Under the pieces are notes generated by a model. That model was not told where the DNA came from. It searched no databases and saw only the letters and a list, made by a program, of their open reading frames with translations. A DNA stretch of 64,000 bases, from the NCBI RefSeq assembly GCF_025457605.1, contig NZ_JAMZFY010000002.1, positions 744,001 through 808,000 of the forward strand, in the 5' to 3' direction. The DNA is from Haloarcula laminariae (GTDB lineage Archaea; Halobacteriota; Halobacteria; Halobacteriales; Haloarculaceae). Positions 34,879-43,213 of this stretch are shown here, in pieces (within the stretch, counting starts at the first letter, position 1; every line of letters starts with the position of its first letter). Made by a program: the position numbers and the translations under genes.

Positions 34879-37049
34879 CGAAAAATCTCGAACGCGACCT
34901 CGGCCTCCCCTCAGTTCTGGCTATCAGCATCGGCGCGATGATCGGCAGCGGCATCTTCATCCTCCCGGCACTGGCGCTGAAAATCGCCGGCCCGGCCGTC
35001 ATCGTCGCCTACGCGCTGGCCGGTCTGCTCGTCGTTCCGGCCGCCCTCTCGAAGTCGGAGATGGCGACAGCGATGCCCGAAGCCGGCGGGACCTACATCT
35101 ACATCGAGCGCGGCATGGGGCCGCTGCTTGGCACCATCGCCGGCGTCGGCACGTGGTTCTCGCTGTCGTTCAAGGGCGCGCTGGCGCTGGTCGGCGGCGT
35201 CCCCTATCTCCTCTTGCTCTTTGACCTCCCGCTGAAACCGGTCGCGCTGGCGCTGGCTGGGGCGCTCATCCTCATCAACATCGTCGGCGCCAAACAGACG
35301 GGCCGGCTCCAGGTCGGCATCGTCATCGTGATGCTCGCGGCGCTGGGCTGGTTCGCCGCCGGCAGCGCCCCCAGCGTGCAGTCGGCCAACTACGCGAACT
35401 TCTTCGCGGACGGTATCGGCGGCCTGCTGGCGGCGACCGGGCTGGTGTTCGTCTCGTATGCCGGCGTCACCAAGGTCGCGAGCGTCGCCGAGGAGGTCGA
35501 GGACCCGGGCAAGAACATCCCGCTCGGCATCCTCGGCTCGCTCGTGTTCACGACGCTCCTGTACGTCGCCATCGTGGCCGTCCTCGTCGGCGTGACCGAC
35601 CCCGGCAGCGTCGCCGGCTCGCTCACCCCGGTCGCGGTCGCCGCGGAGGCGACGATGGGACAGCTCGGCGTCATCGCGGTCATCCTCGCGGCCATCCTCG
35701 CGCTGGTCTCGACGGCCAACGCGGGCATCCTCTCCTCGTCGCGGTACCCCTTCGCGATGAGCCGGGACAAGCTCGCGCCGCCGTCGCTCTCGGAGGTCAG
35801 CGAGCGGTTCGGGACGCCCCTGAACTCCATCACGCTCACCGGCGCGGTGTTGCTAGTACTCATCGCCTTCGTCCCGATACTGGACATCGCAAAGCTCGCG
35901 AGCGCGTTCCAGATAATGGTATTTGCGCTCATCAACGTCGCCGTCGTCGCCTTCCGCGAGGGGTCGGCGGAGTACGAACCGGAGTTCACCTCGCCGCTGT
36001 ACCCGTGGATGCAGATATTCGGCGCCGTCACCGGCGCGCTGTTGCTCACGCAGATGGGGACCGTCGCGCTGGTGGGCGCCGTCGTCATCGTCGTCGGCAG
36101 CGTCGCCTGGTACTTCGCCTACGTCCGCCAGCGGGTCGACCGCGAGGGCGCGGCGACCGACGCCATCCGCCGCCAGGTCGGCCGTGAGGCGCTGACGGAC
36201 GTCGAATCGGCCATCGAGACCAACCCCAACGAGGTGCTCGTCGCCCTGACGAAAAACGACGGCAGCGCACGCGAACGGGCGCTGGTCGCGCTGGCTGCGG
36301 ACCTCGTCCGGCCCGACGACGGGCGCGTCGTTGCGGTCCGGTTCCAGGAGGTGCCCGACCAGGTCCCCCTGACCGACGACATGACGGCCCAGTCCTCGGC
36401 CGACATCTCCTTCGAGACGCGGACGGAGGCCCTGGCCGACGAACTCGACGTCGAGGTCGAGGCCGACGAAATCGTCAGCCACGACACGAAACACGCCATC
36501 GTCAACTACGCGGACCACCGCGGGGTCGACACCATCGTGGCCGAACACGAACCCCTCAGGCTCCGGTCCCGAATCGGCGGCGACCCCATCGACTGGGTCG
36601 TTCGACACGCCCACTGTGACGTGTTGCTCGTCGACAACCTGGGGTATAACGGCCCGAAGGAAATCGCACTCTCCGGCGACGGCGGTCCGTACCCGCCGCT
36701 GGCCGTGAAAGTCGCCGGCGACATCGCCCAGGCCAACCGCGGCAGCGTCTCGCTGTGGCACCCGGGCAACGGGAGCGACGTGCAACAGCAGACTGTCACC
36801 GACTACCAGTCCGAACTGTCGTCGATGCTCTCGGTCCCGGTGCGGTCGGAGGCGTTCCGGACCGACGGGGGCGCCCCGCCCCGACCGGACGTGTTGGTGC
36901 GCCGCGGCGCCGACCAGCGCCTCCGCAACGCCGTGCTGGACGACGGCCCGACCGTCCCGAACCCCGGCTGTACGACCGTCACGGTGTACCCCCACGAGTC
37001 GCGCCGCCCCGGCCTCGGCCGGCGGCTGCTCGAACGGCTGACCTATTAG
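34875..37049 (+). CDS. APC-family permease fused to UspA-like domain
   Basis: 724 residues. Residues 1-430 form a 12-TM APC transporter (IGAMIGSGIFILPA in TM1, ANAGILSSSRYPFAMSRD in TM8). Residues 440-724 hold two UspA-like segments (EVLVALTKNDGSARERALVALA; CDVLLVDNLGYNGPKEIALSGDGG). Such fusions occur in archaeal amino-acid/cation transporters, where UspA domains sense nucleotide or energy state. Substrate unknown; amino acid or polyamine most likely. Coupled to the RCK-like gene upstream. Confidence 0.9.
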   Translation: MTKNLERDLGLPSVLAISIGAMIGSGIFILPALALKIAGPAVIVAYALAGLLVVPAALSKSEMATAMPEAGGTYIYIERGMGPLLGTIAGVGTWFSLSFKGALALVGGVPYLLLLFDLPLKPVALALAGALILINIVGAKQTGRLQVGIVIVMLAALGWFAAGSAPSVQSANYANFFADGIGGLLAATGLVFVSYAGVTKVASVAEEVEDPGKNIPLGILGSLVFTTLLYVAIVAVLVGVTDPGSVAGSLTPVAVAAEATMGQLGVIAVILAAILALVSTANAGILSSSRYPFAMSRDKLAPPSLSEVSERFGTPLNSITLTGAVLLVLIAFVPILDIAKLASAFQIMVFALINVAVVAFREGSAEYEPEFTSPLYPWMQIFGAVTGALLLTQMGTVALVGAVVIVVGSVAWYFAYVRQRVDREGAATDAIRRQVGREALTDVESAIETNPNEVLVALTKNDGSARERALVALAADLVRPDDGRVVAVRFQEVPDQVPLTDDMTAQSSADISFETRTEALADELDVEVEADEIVSHDTKHAIVNYADHRGVDTIVAEHEPLRLRSRIGGDPIDWVVRHAHCDVLLVDNLGYNGPKEIALSGDGGPYPPLAVKVAGDIAQANRGSVSLWHPGNGSDVQQQTVTDYQSELSSMLSVPVRSEAFRTDGGAPPRPDVLVRRGADQRLRNAVLDDGPTVPNPGCTTVTVYPHESRRPGLGRRLLERLTY

Positions 37050-37090
37050 ACGACCGGTATCTTTTCGGACGCGCCACTCCCGATATCCGT

Positions 37091-37603
37091 ATGGACAGTC
37101 GCGAGTACGAGTTCGAGGGAGCCGAACCCGATATCCACGGATACGCCCACGTCAGCCGCGAATCGACGGTCGTCGGTGACGTGCGTATCGGCCCGAACGC
37201 CAACGTCTGGCCGGGGGCGGTGCTCCGGGGCGACGTCGGCGCCGTGGAAGTCGGCCGCGAGTCGGCCATCGGCGACGGCGCCGTCCTCCACGCGTCGACC
37301 GTCGGCGAGAAGGTGATGGTCGGCCACGGGGCCGTCCTGAACGACACCGAGGTGAACGACGGCGCCCTCATCGGGTTCAACTCCACGGTCAGCGACGCTA
37401 TCATCGGCCGGGGCTCCATCGTCGCGATGGGGACCGTCGTCCCGCCGGGCTACGAGGTGCCCCCCGAGTCGTTCGTCCGGGGGAGCCCCGCACAGGTGAC
37501 GCCCCTGTCGGAGACGACAATCGACCCCGACGAAGTGTTCGAGGCCTTTTCCTCGGGGGACTACGCGAATCTGGCTGCGCGACACGGGGACCTATTTGAG
37601 TAG
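37091..37603 (+). CDS. Gamma-carbonic-anhydrase-like left-handed beta-helix protein
   Basis: 170 residues, hexapeptide repeats from about 27 to 105, C-terminal helix. Conserved R46 and D48 (LRGD), H67 (AVLH) and H79 (VGH) fit the gamma-CA site, but the third zinc ligand, expected five residues after H79, is N84 (GHGAVLND). This may abolish carbonic anhydrase activity or give another metal geometry; many relatives are acyltransferase-like or inactive. The downstream repeat hairpin may terminate its transcript. Confidence 0.88.
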   Translation: MDSREYEFEGAEPDIHGYAHVSRESTVVGDVRIGPNANVWPGAVLRGDVGAVEVGRESAIGDGAVLHASTVGEKVMVGHGAVLNDTEVNDGALIGFNSTVSDAIIGRGSIVAMGTVVPPGYEVPPESFVRGSPAQVTPLSETTIDPDEVFEAFSSGDYANLAARHGDLFE

Positions 37604-37605
37604 TG

Positions 37606-37634
37606 CGAGGCGTCGAGCGCAGCGAGACGCCTCG
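37606..37634. terminator. Hairpin after the gamma-CA gene, repeat copy 1
   Basis: Perfect 9-bp stem CGAGGCGTC/GACGCCTCG with an 11-nt loop, two bases after the gamma-CA stop. No U-run follows, so it may be an RNA-end stabiliser or a repeat rather than a classical terminator. Confidence 0.45.
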
Positions 37635-37705
37635 AAACGGAACGGCGAACAGCGTGAGCCGTGGAGTCGGGTGAAGTACTGAGCGCAGCGAGACGCCTCG
37701 AAACG
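37615..37705. repeat. 25-bp direct repeat pair in intergenic region
   Basis: The 25 bases at 37615-37639 recur exactly at 37681-37705 (66 bp apart). The unit begins GAGCGCAGCGAGACGCC. Copy 1 forms a hairpin with upstream sequence. Copies of this sort of GC-rich motif are scattered in haloarchaeal intergenic DNA and behave like REP elements. Confidence 0.6.
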
Positions 37706-37774
37706 ACGCAGGACCGGGGGGAACCGCGGGTCCGCCGCCGGTGCCCGCCCGCACTCCGATTGCTGGACGGGGCA

Positions 37775-37783
37775 CTTATAATG
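37775..37783 (+). promoter_or_regulatory. TATA-like box for GCS2-like gene
   Basis: CTTATAATG about 28 nt before the ATG at 37806; fits a leaderless start. Confidence 0.45.
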
Positions 37784-37805
37784 CAAGAGCCGCCACAGTT
37801 GCTCC

Positions 37806-39740
37806 ATGGACGATATCGTCGACCTGGTGCGCCGCTCGCTGGCCGATGCGACTGACGAGGAGTTCACCGACCGGGTCGACGCACAGGCCGCGGAACTTCG
37901 CCGGGCTATCGCCGCCGGCGAGTTCGACAACGAGGCCTTCTCGGTCGGCCTGGAAGTCGAGCTGTACGCGATAAACAGCGTGCCGGAGCCGCCCGAACCC
38001 GAGGGCGATGAGGACGAGGAAGACGACGCGGACGCTTCGGAACGGGACGAGAGCGACCTCGACGACGACCTCTCGGGCGGTGGCGGCGGGTCGTCGTGGG
38101 ACGGCTCGCTGGAGCCGCAGTCGTCGTCCGGCGGGAGCGGTGCCTCCCTGGAGCCGGACAACGAGACGCCGCCGCCCGAGGAACCCGGCGGTGGGGCCGA
38201 CGACGGAAGCGCGGACGACGCCACTGACGACGACTTCGGCCCCGGCGAGGGCCCATCCCTCGACGTGGACCCGGACAGCCCGCTCGCGCCTGACGACCCC
38301 GAGGACGTCGACCCCGAGGAACCCGAACCGGCGGTCGAGGCCGAAGCCGAGAGTGAGGACGACGAGCCGTACATGGACCCCGAGGCGTGGGAGGGGCGGC
38401 TCACCCGGCTCCCGGACGTGGTGTTCGAGGGCGAGGCCAACAAGGAGCTGGGGCTGCACAACGCCGAGATAAACACCGAGCCCAACAGCTTCGACGGCGC
38501 GGGGATGGAGGTCCAGACCACGGCCGTCGAGATGCACACCAAGCAGGCCCGACAGCAGGCGAGCAAGCACAACTGCGAGCTGGTGTTGGACGCGATGTGG
38601 ACGATTCCGCCCGAGGAGGGCGGCGAGGAATACCTCTCGGCCCACGAGGAGCGCGACGGCGTCGTCCTGGCGGACAACATGCGCCAGGCGCCGCGGTACG
38701 TCGCGCTGGATAACGAGGCGCTCCAACACGCCGGCGGGTCTATCGACTTCTCCGTGCCGGGCTACGAGGGGGACTTTCCCACGATTCTGTTCGAGTCGCT
38801 GGCCACCTCGATTCAGCCCCACCTCCAGATTCCCGACAGCGACGCGTTCCCGACGTACTACAACGCGGCTATCCGGACACTGGGGCCGCTGCTCGCGCTG
38901 TCCGTGAACTCGCCGTTCCTGCCCGCCGACTTCTATCCCGACGACACCGACGGCGAGTGGCTCTGTGCCAACACCGACCACGAACTGCGCATCGCGGCGT
39001 TCGAGCAGTCGGTCAACACGAGCGAGAGCCCGAAGGTGCGGGTCCCACGGGACATCGACACCGTCGAGGACGTGGTCGACCGGGTCGTGGCCGACGACCT
39101 CTTTGGCCCGTTCCTGCGGGAGTGGCTCGACGACAGCGAGCGCGGGAGCCTCGAGGACCGCATCTGGGAGTTCGACCACAAGCGGGGGACCTACTGGCGG
39201 TGGCTCCGCTGTGTCGTCGGCGGGACGCCGGTCGAGGGCGCCAGCGACGAGCGCTCCCTGCGCATCGAGTACCGCCCGCTGCCGACCCAGCCCCACGTCA
39301 AGGATATGATCGGCCTACAGGCGCTGACGGTCGGACTCATCCGCGGGCTCGTCGTCGCGGACCACCCGGTGACGGAGCTGCCCTGGCGGGAGGCCGAGCG
39401 GAGCTTCTACGCCGCCGCCGCGGACGGGCTCGACGCCGACCTCTCGTGGGTGACCGTCGACGGCGAGCGCACCACCGACCACGGGGTCATCTTCGACGAG
39501 CTGTTCCGGTTCGCCCGGCTGGGACTCGAAGAACAGGGGATTCCCGGGGCCCGCATCGACGAGTACCTCGAACCCATCGAGGAGCGCTACGCCGCCGGTG
39601 AGACGCCGAGTTCCTGGAAGATAGACCGCGTGCGGGCGGGGCTGGACGACGGGCACGACCTCGATACGGCTATCGCCGAGATGCAGCGGGCGTACTTCGA
39701 GCGGTCCCGCGACCACCACGCCTTCGCGGAGTGGCTGTGA
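37806..39740 (+). CDS. Glutamate-cysteine ligase (GCS2)-like protein with acidic insertion
   Basis: 644 residues. Residues 1-57 contain GLEVELYAI (48-56), the first GCS2 active-site strand. Residues about 58-190 are an acidic Asp/Glu/Pro/Gly/Ser-rich, surely disordered insert. The enzyme fold resumes near 198 with ELGLHNAEINTEPNSF, HDGVV-like and RIEYRPLPTQP motifs and runs to the end. Relatives form gamma-glutamylcysteine or other carboxylate-amine bonds; the true haloarchaeal GshA is shorter (about 360 residues), so this may be a distinct carboxylate-amine ligase. Cytosolic. Confidence 0.8.
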   Translation: MDDIVDLVRRSLADATDEEFTDRVDAQAAELRRAIAAGEFDNEAFSVGLEVELYAINSVPEPPEPEGDEDEEDDADASERDESDLDDDLSGGGGGSSWDGSLEPQSSSGGSGASLEPDNETPPPEEPGGGADDGSADDATDDDFGPGEGPSLDVDPDSPLAPDDPEDVDPEEPEPAVEAEAESEDDEPYMDPEAWEGRLTRLPDVVFEGEANKELGLHNAEINTEPNSFDGAGMEVQTTAVEMHTKQARQQASKHNCELVLDAMWTIPPEEGGEEYLSAHEERDGVVLADNMRQAPRYVALDNEALQHAGGSIDFSVPGYEGDFPTILFESLATSIQPHLQIPDSDAFPTYYNAAIRTLGPLLALSVNSPFLPADFYPDDTDGEWLCANTDHELRIAAFEQSVNTSESPKVRVPRDIDTVEDVVDRVVADDLFGPFLREWLDDSERGSLEDRIWEFDHKRGTYWRWLRCVVGGTPVEGASDERSLRIEYRPLPTQPHVKDMIGLQALTVGLIRGLVVADHPVTELPWREAERSFYAAAADGLDADLSWVTVDGERTTDHGVIFDELFRFARLGLEEQGIPGARIDEYLEPIEERYAAGETPSSWKIDRVRAGLDDGHDLDTAIAEMQRAYFERSRDHHAFAEWL

Positions 39741-40463
39741 CTACGTCTCCCGCTCGGTGAACCACTCGGGCATCACCGCGGTCCCCTCGCCGGTCCAGAC
39801 CCGAAAGCGCACCGTCCGGACGGTCCCGCCGGCGTAGCGCTCCCGGTGGTCCATCGCGCGGACGATGCCGTTCCCGTCGACGTACAGCGTCGAGTTGGCC
39901 GCCACTATCGTCCGGGACCCCGGCCGCGAAAGGGTCGAGTCGGTCGTGTTCGCCCGCAACACCGCCATTTCGGTCCCGTTGCGGGTGACCGTGTCAGTCC
40001 GTTCGTAGACGAGCCCGGCGACGTGGCGCTGGAGGACGAACCGGCCGGAGGCGCTGTCGACGTATGGGAGCTCCCAGCCGCCGGGGCTGACCCGGACGCT
40101 CCCGTCCGCGCGGCGCTCGTACCGGCGGCCGTCGGCCACCACCGCTTCGTCGGTCGTGTCAGTCACATGCCGGACCCGGGTCCGCTTCCCGTCGCGGTCG
40201 ACCCACACGTCGGTCGTTGAGAGGTTCCCGCCGACCACCACGCGCCGGTGGAAGTCCCGGGTCGACAGCGCTGCCCGGTGGTCCGCGATGATGCGGCCGA
40301 CCGCGGGCGTGCCGTCGGCCGTCACCGGGAGCGAGAGCTCCGGGGCCGACGCCGTCGGTACGGGCGCCGGCGTGAGCTCCGGGGTGTCGGACGACGTGTC
40401 GCCGCCGAAGGCGCCGCTACAGCCGGCCAGGACGACGACGGCGAGGACGAGCATCCGACGCAC
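39741..40463 (-). CDS. Lipoprotein of unknown function
   Basis: 240 residues with GTG start giving MRRMLVLAVVVLAGCSG: a short Arg-rich n-region, hydrophobic core and lipobox LAGC, so it is probably lipid-anchored outside the membrane. The mature part is beta-rich with DVWVDRDGKRTRVRHVTD and VYVDGNGIVRAMDHRER segments, resembling LolA/outer-membrane-carrier-like repeats seen in haloarchaeal lipoproteins. Stop abuts the GCS2-like gene's stop. An ATG three codons in is an alternative start but would lose the charged n-region. Confidence 0.72.
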   Translation of the reverse strand: MRRMLVLAVVVLAGCSGAFGGDTSSDTPELTPAPVPTASAPELSLPVTADGTPAVGRIIADHRAALSTRDFHRRVVVGGNLSTTDVWVDRDGKRTRVRHVTDTTDEAVVADGRRYERRADGSVRVSPGGWELPYVDSASGRFVLQRHVAGLVYERTDTVTRNGTEMAVLRANTTDSTLSRPGSRTIVAANSTLYVDGNGIVRAMDHRERYAGGTVRTVRFRVWTGEGTAVMPEWFTERET

Positions 40464-40530
40464 GCGTGCTTCTTCGGGCCGGCGTGACAAGTAGACCGAG
40501 GAATCGGGCAGCCCGCGCCGACGGACCACC

Positions 40531-40537
40531 ATTTATC
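40531..40537 (+). promoter_or_regulatory. TATA-like box of the peroxiredoxin gene
   Basis: ATTTATC, about 29 nt before the ATG at 40563, supporting a leaderless start. Confidence 0.45.
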
Positions 40538-40562
40538 CGGTGCCCGCCCGTATGCAACATCG

Positions 40563-41036
40563 ATGGTATCCACAGGCGATTCCGCACCCGACATCTCCGC
40601 GACGGTCGCGAACGGAGAGGTAGAGGCGTTCGAACTGTCCGACCACCTGGGCGACGGCCCGGTCGTGCTCGCGTTCTTCCCCGGCGCGTTCACCCCGCCG
40701 TGTTCCAACGAGATGGTGGCGCTGCAGGAACACCTCGACGACTTCGAGGCCGCCGGCGCGACGATTCTGGGCGTCAGCGCCGACTCGGCGTTCTCGCAGA
40801 ACGCCTTCCGCGAGGAACACGGGCTGGAGTTCTCGCTGGTCAGCGACATGGGCCGCGACGCCATCGACGCCTACGGCGTCCGAATCGACATCGAGGACCT
40901 CGGCCTGCTGGGCGTCGCCAACCGCTCGGTGTTCGTCCTCGACGACGACGGCGAGGTCACCTACAGCTGGGTCGCCGACGACCCGACCAACGAGCCGGAC
41001 TACGAGGAGCTGCTCGACGCCGCCGAGAGCGCCTGA
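40563..41036 (+). CDS. Peroxiredoxin (AhpE/Bcp-like)
   Basis: 157 residues. Thioredoxin-fold peroxidase with the peroxidatic Cys47 in FTPPCSNEM (family motif PxxxTxxC). No second conserved Cys is seen at the usual 2-Cys resolving position, so it is probably a 1-Cys type reduced by a cellular thiol. Detoxifies hydrogen peroxide or organic hydroperoxides. Confidence 0.92.
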   Translation: MVSTGDSAPDISATVANGEVEAFELSDHLGDGPVVLAFFPGAFTPPCSNEMVALQEHLDDFEAAGATILGVSADSAFSQNAFREEHGLEFSLVSDMGRDAIDAYGVRIDIEDLGLLGVANRSVFVLDDDGEVTYSWVADDPTNEPDYEELLDAAESA

Positions 41037-41074
41037 ACGCGAGCGAGAGCGCTTTTCTGTGCCGTTTTGACGCG

Positions 41075-42124
41075 TCAGTGGCGACTATCCCAGCCCGGAG
41101 CGGGCGAGACGCCGGTCCCGGACTCGACCGCCCGGAGGTCGAAGCGGTCGCCGTCGATGGGGACGCCGTCGAAGGGGTCCGAACCGAGCAGGAGCGCCCC
41201 GTCCAGGTCGGCGTAGTCGACCAGCGGCGCGAGGTGGACGGCGGCGGCCAGCGAGGCGCTGGACTCGACCATACAGCCGAGCATCGTCCCGAGGCCGTGC
41301 GCGTCGGCCGCATGGACGAGCCGCCGGGCCGCCCGCGGGCCGCCGCATTTCACGAGCTTGACGTTGACGACGTCGCAGGCCTCGGCCAGCCGGGGAACGT
41401 CCGCGGCGGTCCGGCAGGCCTCGTCGGCACACACCGGTGTCGCCGTCGCGTCGGTGACCCGGCCGAGGCCCTCGATGTCGGCGGCGGCGACGGGCTGTTC
41501 GAGCAGCGTCACGCCGCCTGCTTCCAGCCACCCGGCCTTCTCGACGGCCTCGTCGGCGCCCCAGGCGCCGTTGGCGTCGACCCGCAGCTCCGCCTCGGGT
41601 GCGGCCTCGCGGACGGCGTCGAAGCGGGCCCGGTCGTCGCCGCCGCCGAGCTTCACCTTCAGTATCGGGAAGCCCGCCTCGACGGCCGCTTCCGCTTTCT
41701 CGGCCATCCGCGCTGGCGGGTCCAGACCGACAGTGTAGGTCGTCGGCGGCACCCCGTCGGGGTCCAGTCCCCACTGGCGATACAGCGGGACGCCCAGGTC
41801 GCGGGCGGCGCAGTCGGCGACGGCGACAGTGACCGCGCTGCGGGCCGCCGGCTGGTCGGGCGCTTCCTCGCGGAGCCGTCGCTCGATTCGCTGGCCGGCG
41901 TGGGGAGTCCCGGCTTCGGCGACGGTGTCGAGCAGGTCGGGGAGCGCCGCCGCGACCGACTCGGCCGTCTCGCCGAAGTACGGGGACGGGGCGACGCCGC
42001 CGTACCCCGTGGTCCCCTCGCCGGTCAACTCGACGACGACGGACTCGGAGACCGCGCTGGTGCCGCGGCTGATACCGAACGGCGTCGACAGCGGCAGGTC
42101 GTGGCGGGTGACGGTCCAGTTCAC
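41075..42124 (-). CDS. dgcA: Enolase-superfamily epimerase/racemase, DgcA-like
   Basis: 349 residues, GTG start sharing 4 nt (GTGA) with the preceding DUF1611 gene stop. Enolase superfamily, muconate-lactonising/dipeptide-epimerase branch: KVK (K156, K158), metal ligands D183, E209 (LLEQP), D234 (ADE), then NVKLVKCGG. Alone it would be called L-Ala-D/L-Glu epimerase. Its coupling to DUF1611 matches the DgcN-DgcA D-glutamate pathway, in which DgcA racemises N-acetyl-D-glutamate. Specific substrate is inferred from context. Confidence 0.88.
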   Translation of the reverse strand: MNWTVTRHDLPLSTPFGISRGTSAVSESVVVELTGEGTTGYGGVAPSPYFGETAESVAAALPDLLDTVAEAGTPHAGQRIERRLREEAPDQPAARSAVTVAVADCAARDLGVPLYRQWGLDPDGVPPTTYTVGLDPPARMAEKAEAAVEAGFPILKVKLGGGDDRARFDAVREAAPEAELRVDANGAWGADEAVEKAGWLEAGGVTLLEQPVAAADIEGLGRVTDATATPVCADEACRTAADVPRLAEACDVVNVKLVKCGGPRAARRLVHAADAHGLGTMLGCMVESSASLAAAVHLAPLVDYADLDGALLLGSDPFDGVPIDGDRFDLRAVESGTGVSPAPGWDSRH

Positions 42125-43131
42125 AGTACCGCGTCCAGTACGTCGTCGGGCACCCCGTCCCGGACCGGGTCGGTCGCCGGCGCGCCGATAGCGTCGCCGT
42201 AGGCCGCCACGGCGTCGGTGGCCGCGTCGTCGTCGAGCCCGCGGGTGTTCAGCGCGCCGGCGGCGACCGAGGCCCCGGAGACCGGCGCGGCCATCCGCTC
42301 GTAGAGGTCGGCGTAGTCGGCGGACGGCGGCAGTTCGAACGACTCGTAGCCGTGGACGGCCTCCCGGCCGGCCTCGTGGCACATGACCAGCGCGTCGGGT
42401 GCCGACCCGTGGAGGACGCTCGTCGTCACGCCGGAGTAGGCGGGGTGGGCGAGCGCCCCCTGGCCCTCGACTACTATCAGGTCCAGCCCGACCGGCGTCT
42501 CGACCAGCCGTTCGACCGCGCCGGCGGCGTAGTCGGCGACGACGCGGTCGACGACGATGCCCCAGCCCTCGATGACGACGCCGGTCTGGCCGGTCGGCAC
42601 GACGGCGGCGTCGAGCCCGCGCTCGCGGGCGGCGTCCCGGAGCTCGTAGGCCGTGGTCATCTTCCCCGTCGAGCAGTCGGTGCCGACGGTGGTGACGACG
42701 GTCGCGTCGACCTCGGCGGCGGTCCCATCGGCCACGGAGAGGTCCTCGGGCGGCCTGCGCACGTCGACGAGCCCCCCATCGTGTTCCGTGGCAAGGCTGG
42801 CCAACTCCTCGTCGTCGGCCAGAAAGTAGTGCAGTCCCGAGAGGACCTGACAGCCACGTTCCAGCGCGGCGCGAACGTCGGGCCGCCAGGACTCGTCGAA
42901 CTCGCCGCCGATCGGCGCGATGCCGATGACGAGGGCGTCGACCTCGGGTACGTCGGCCATCGAGGCGACGATAGGGGCGTCCTGTACGTCCGGGACGTGG
43001 TCGGCGACCCGCGTGCCCGCGCCGGCCCGGTCCAGCACCGCGCGGACCTCGTGGTCGCCGTAGCGGAGCAGTCCGACCGCCGTCTTGGCGCGGTCGGGGA
43101 ACGACTCGTGAGCGAGGACGGCGACCTGCAT
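42121..43131 (-). CDS. dgcN: DUF1611 family D-glutamate N-acetyltransferase, DgcN-like
   Basis: 336 residues from MQVAVLAHESF. N-terminal Rossmann-like DUF1611_N, C-terminal P-loop-like domain with GTDCSTGKMTTAYEL (about residue 155 on). DgcN proteins N-acetylate D-glutamate as the first step of a D-Glu catabolic route found in marine bacteria and haloarchaea; the next gene is the partner epimerase. A TTTAGG element 28 nt upstream (43159-43165) suggests a leaderless start here. Older annotations call the family an NAD-dependent epimerase. Confidence 0.87.
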   Translation of the reverse strand: MQVAVLAHESFPDRAKTAVGLLRYGDHEVRAVLDRAGAGTRVADHVPDVQDAPIVASMADVPEVDALVIGIAPIGGEFDESWRPDVRAALERGCQVLSGLHYFLADDEELASLATEHDGGLVDVRRPPEDLSVADGTAAEVDATVVTTVGTDCSTGKMTTAYELRDAARERGLDAAVVPTGQTGVVIEGWGIVVDRVVADYAAGAVERLVETPVGLDLIVVEGQGALAHPAYSGVTTSVLHGSAPDALVMCHEAGREAVHGYESFELPPSADYADLYERMAAPVSGASVAAGALNTRGLDDDAATDAVAAYGDAIGAPATDPVRDGVPDDVLDAVL

Positions 43132-43213
43132 AGGGGTTCGGTCGCGTGGCGAGCGCCTAAAGCTAGGGTCTACGGTCATGGTTGTGTTTAGTTACGTGGT
43201 AAGAGTGGCAAAC

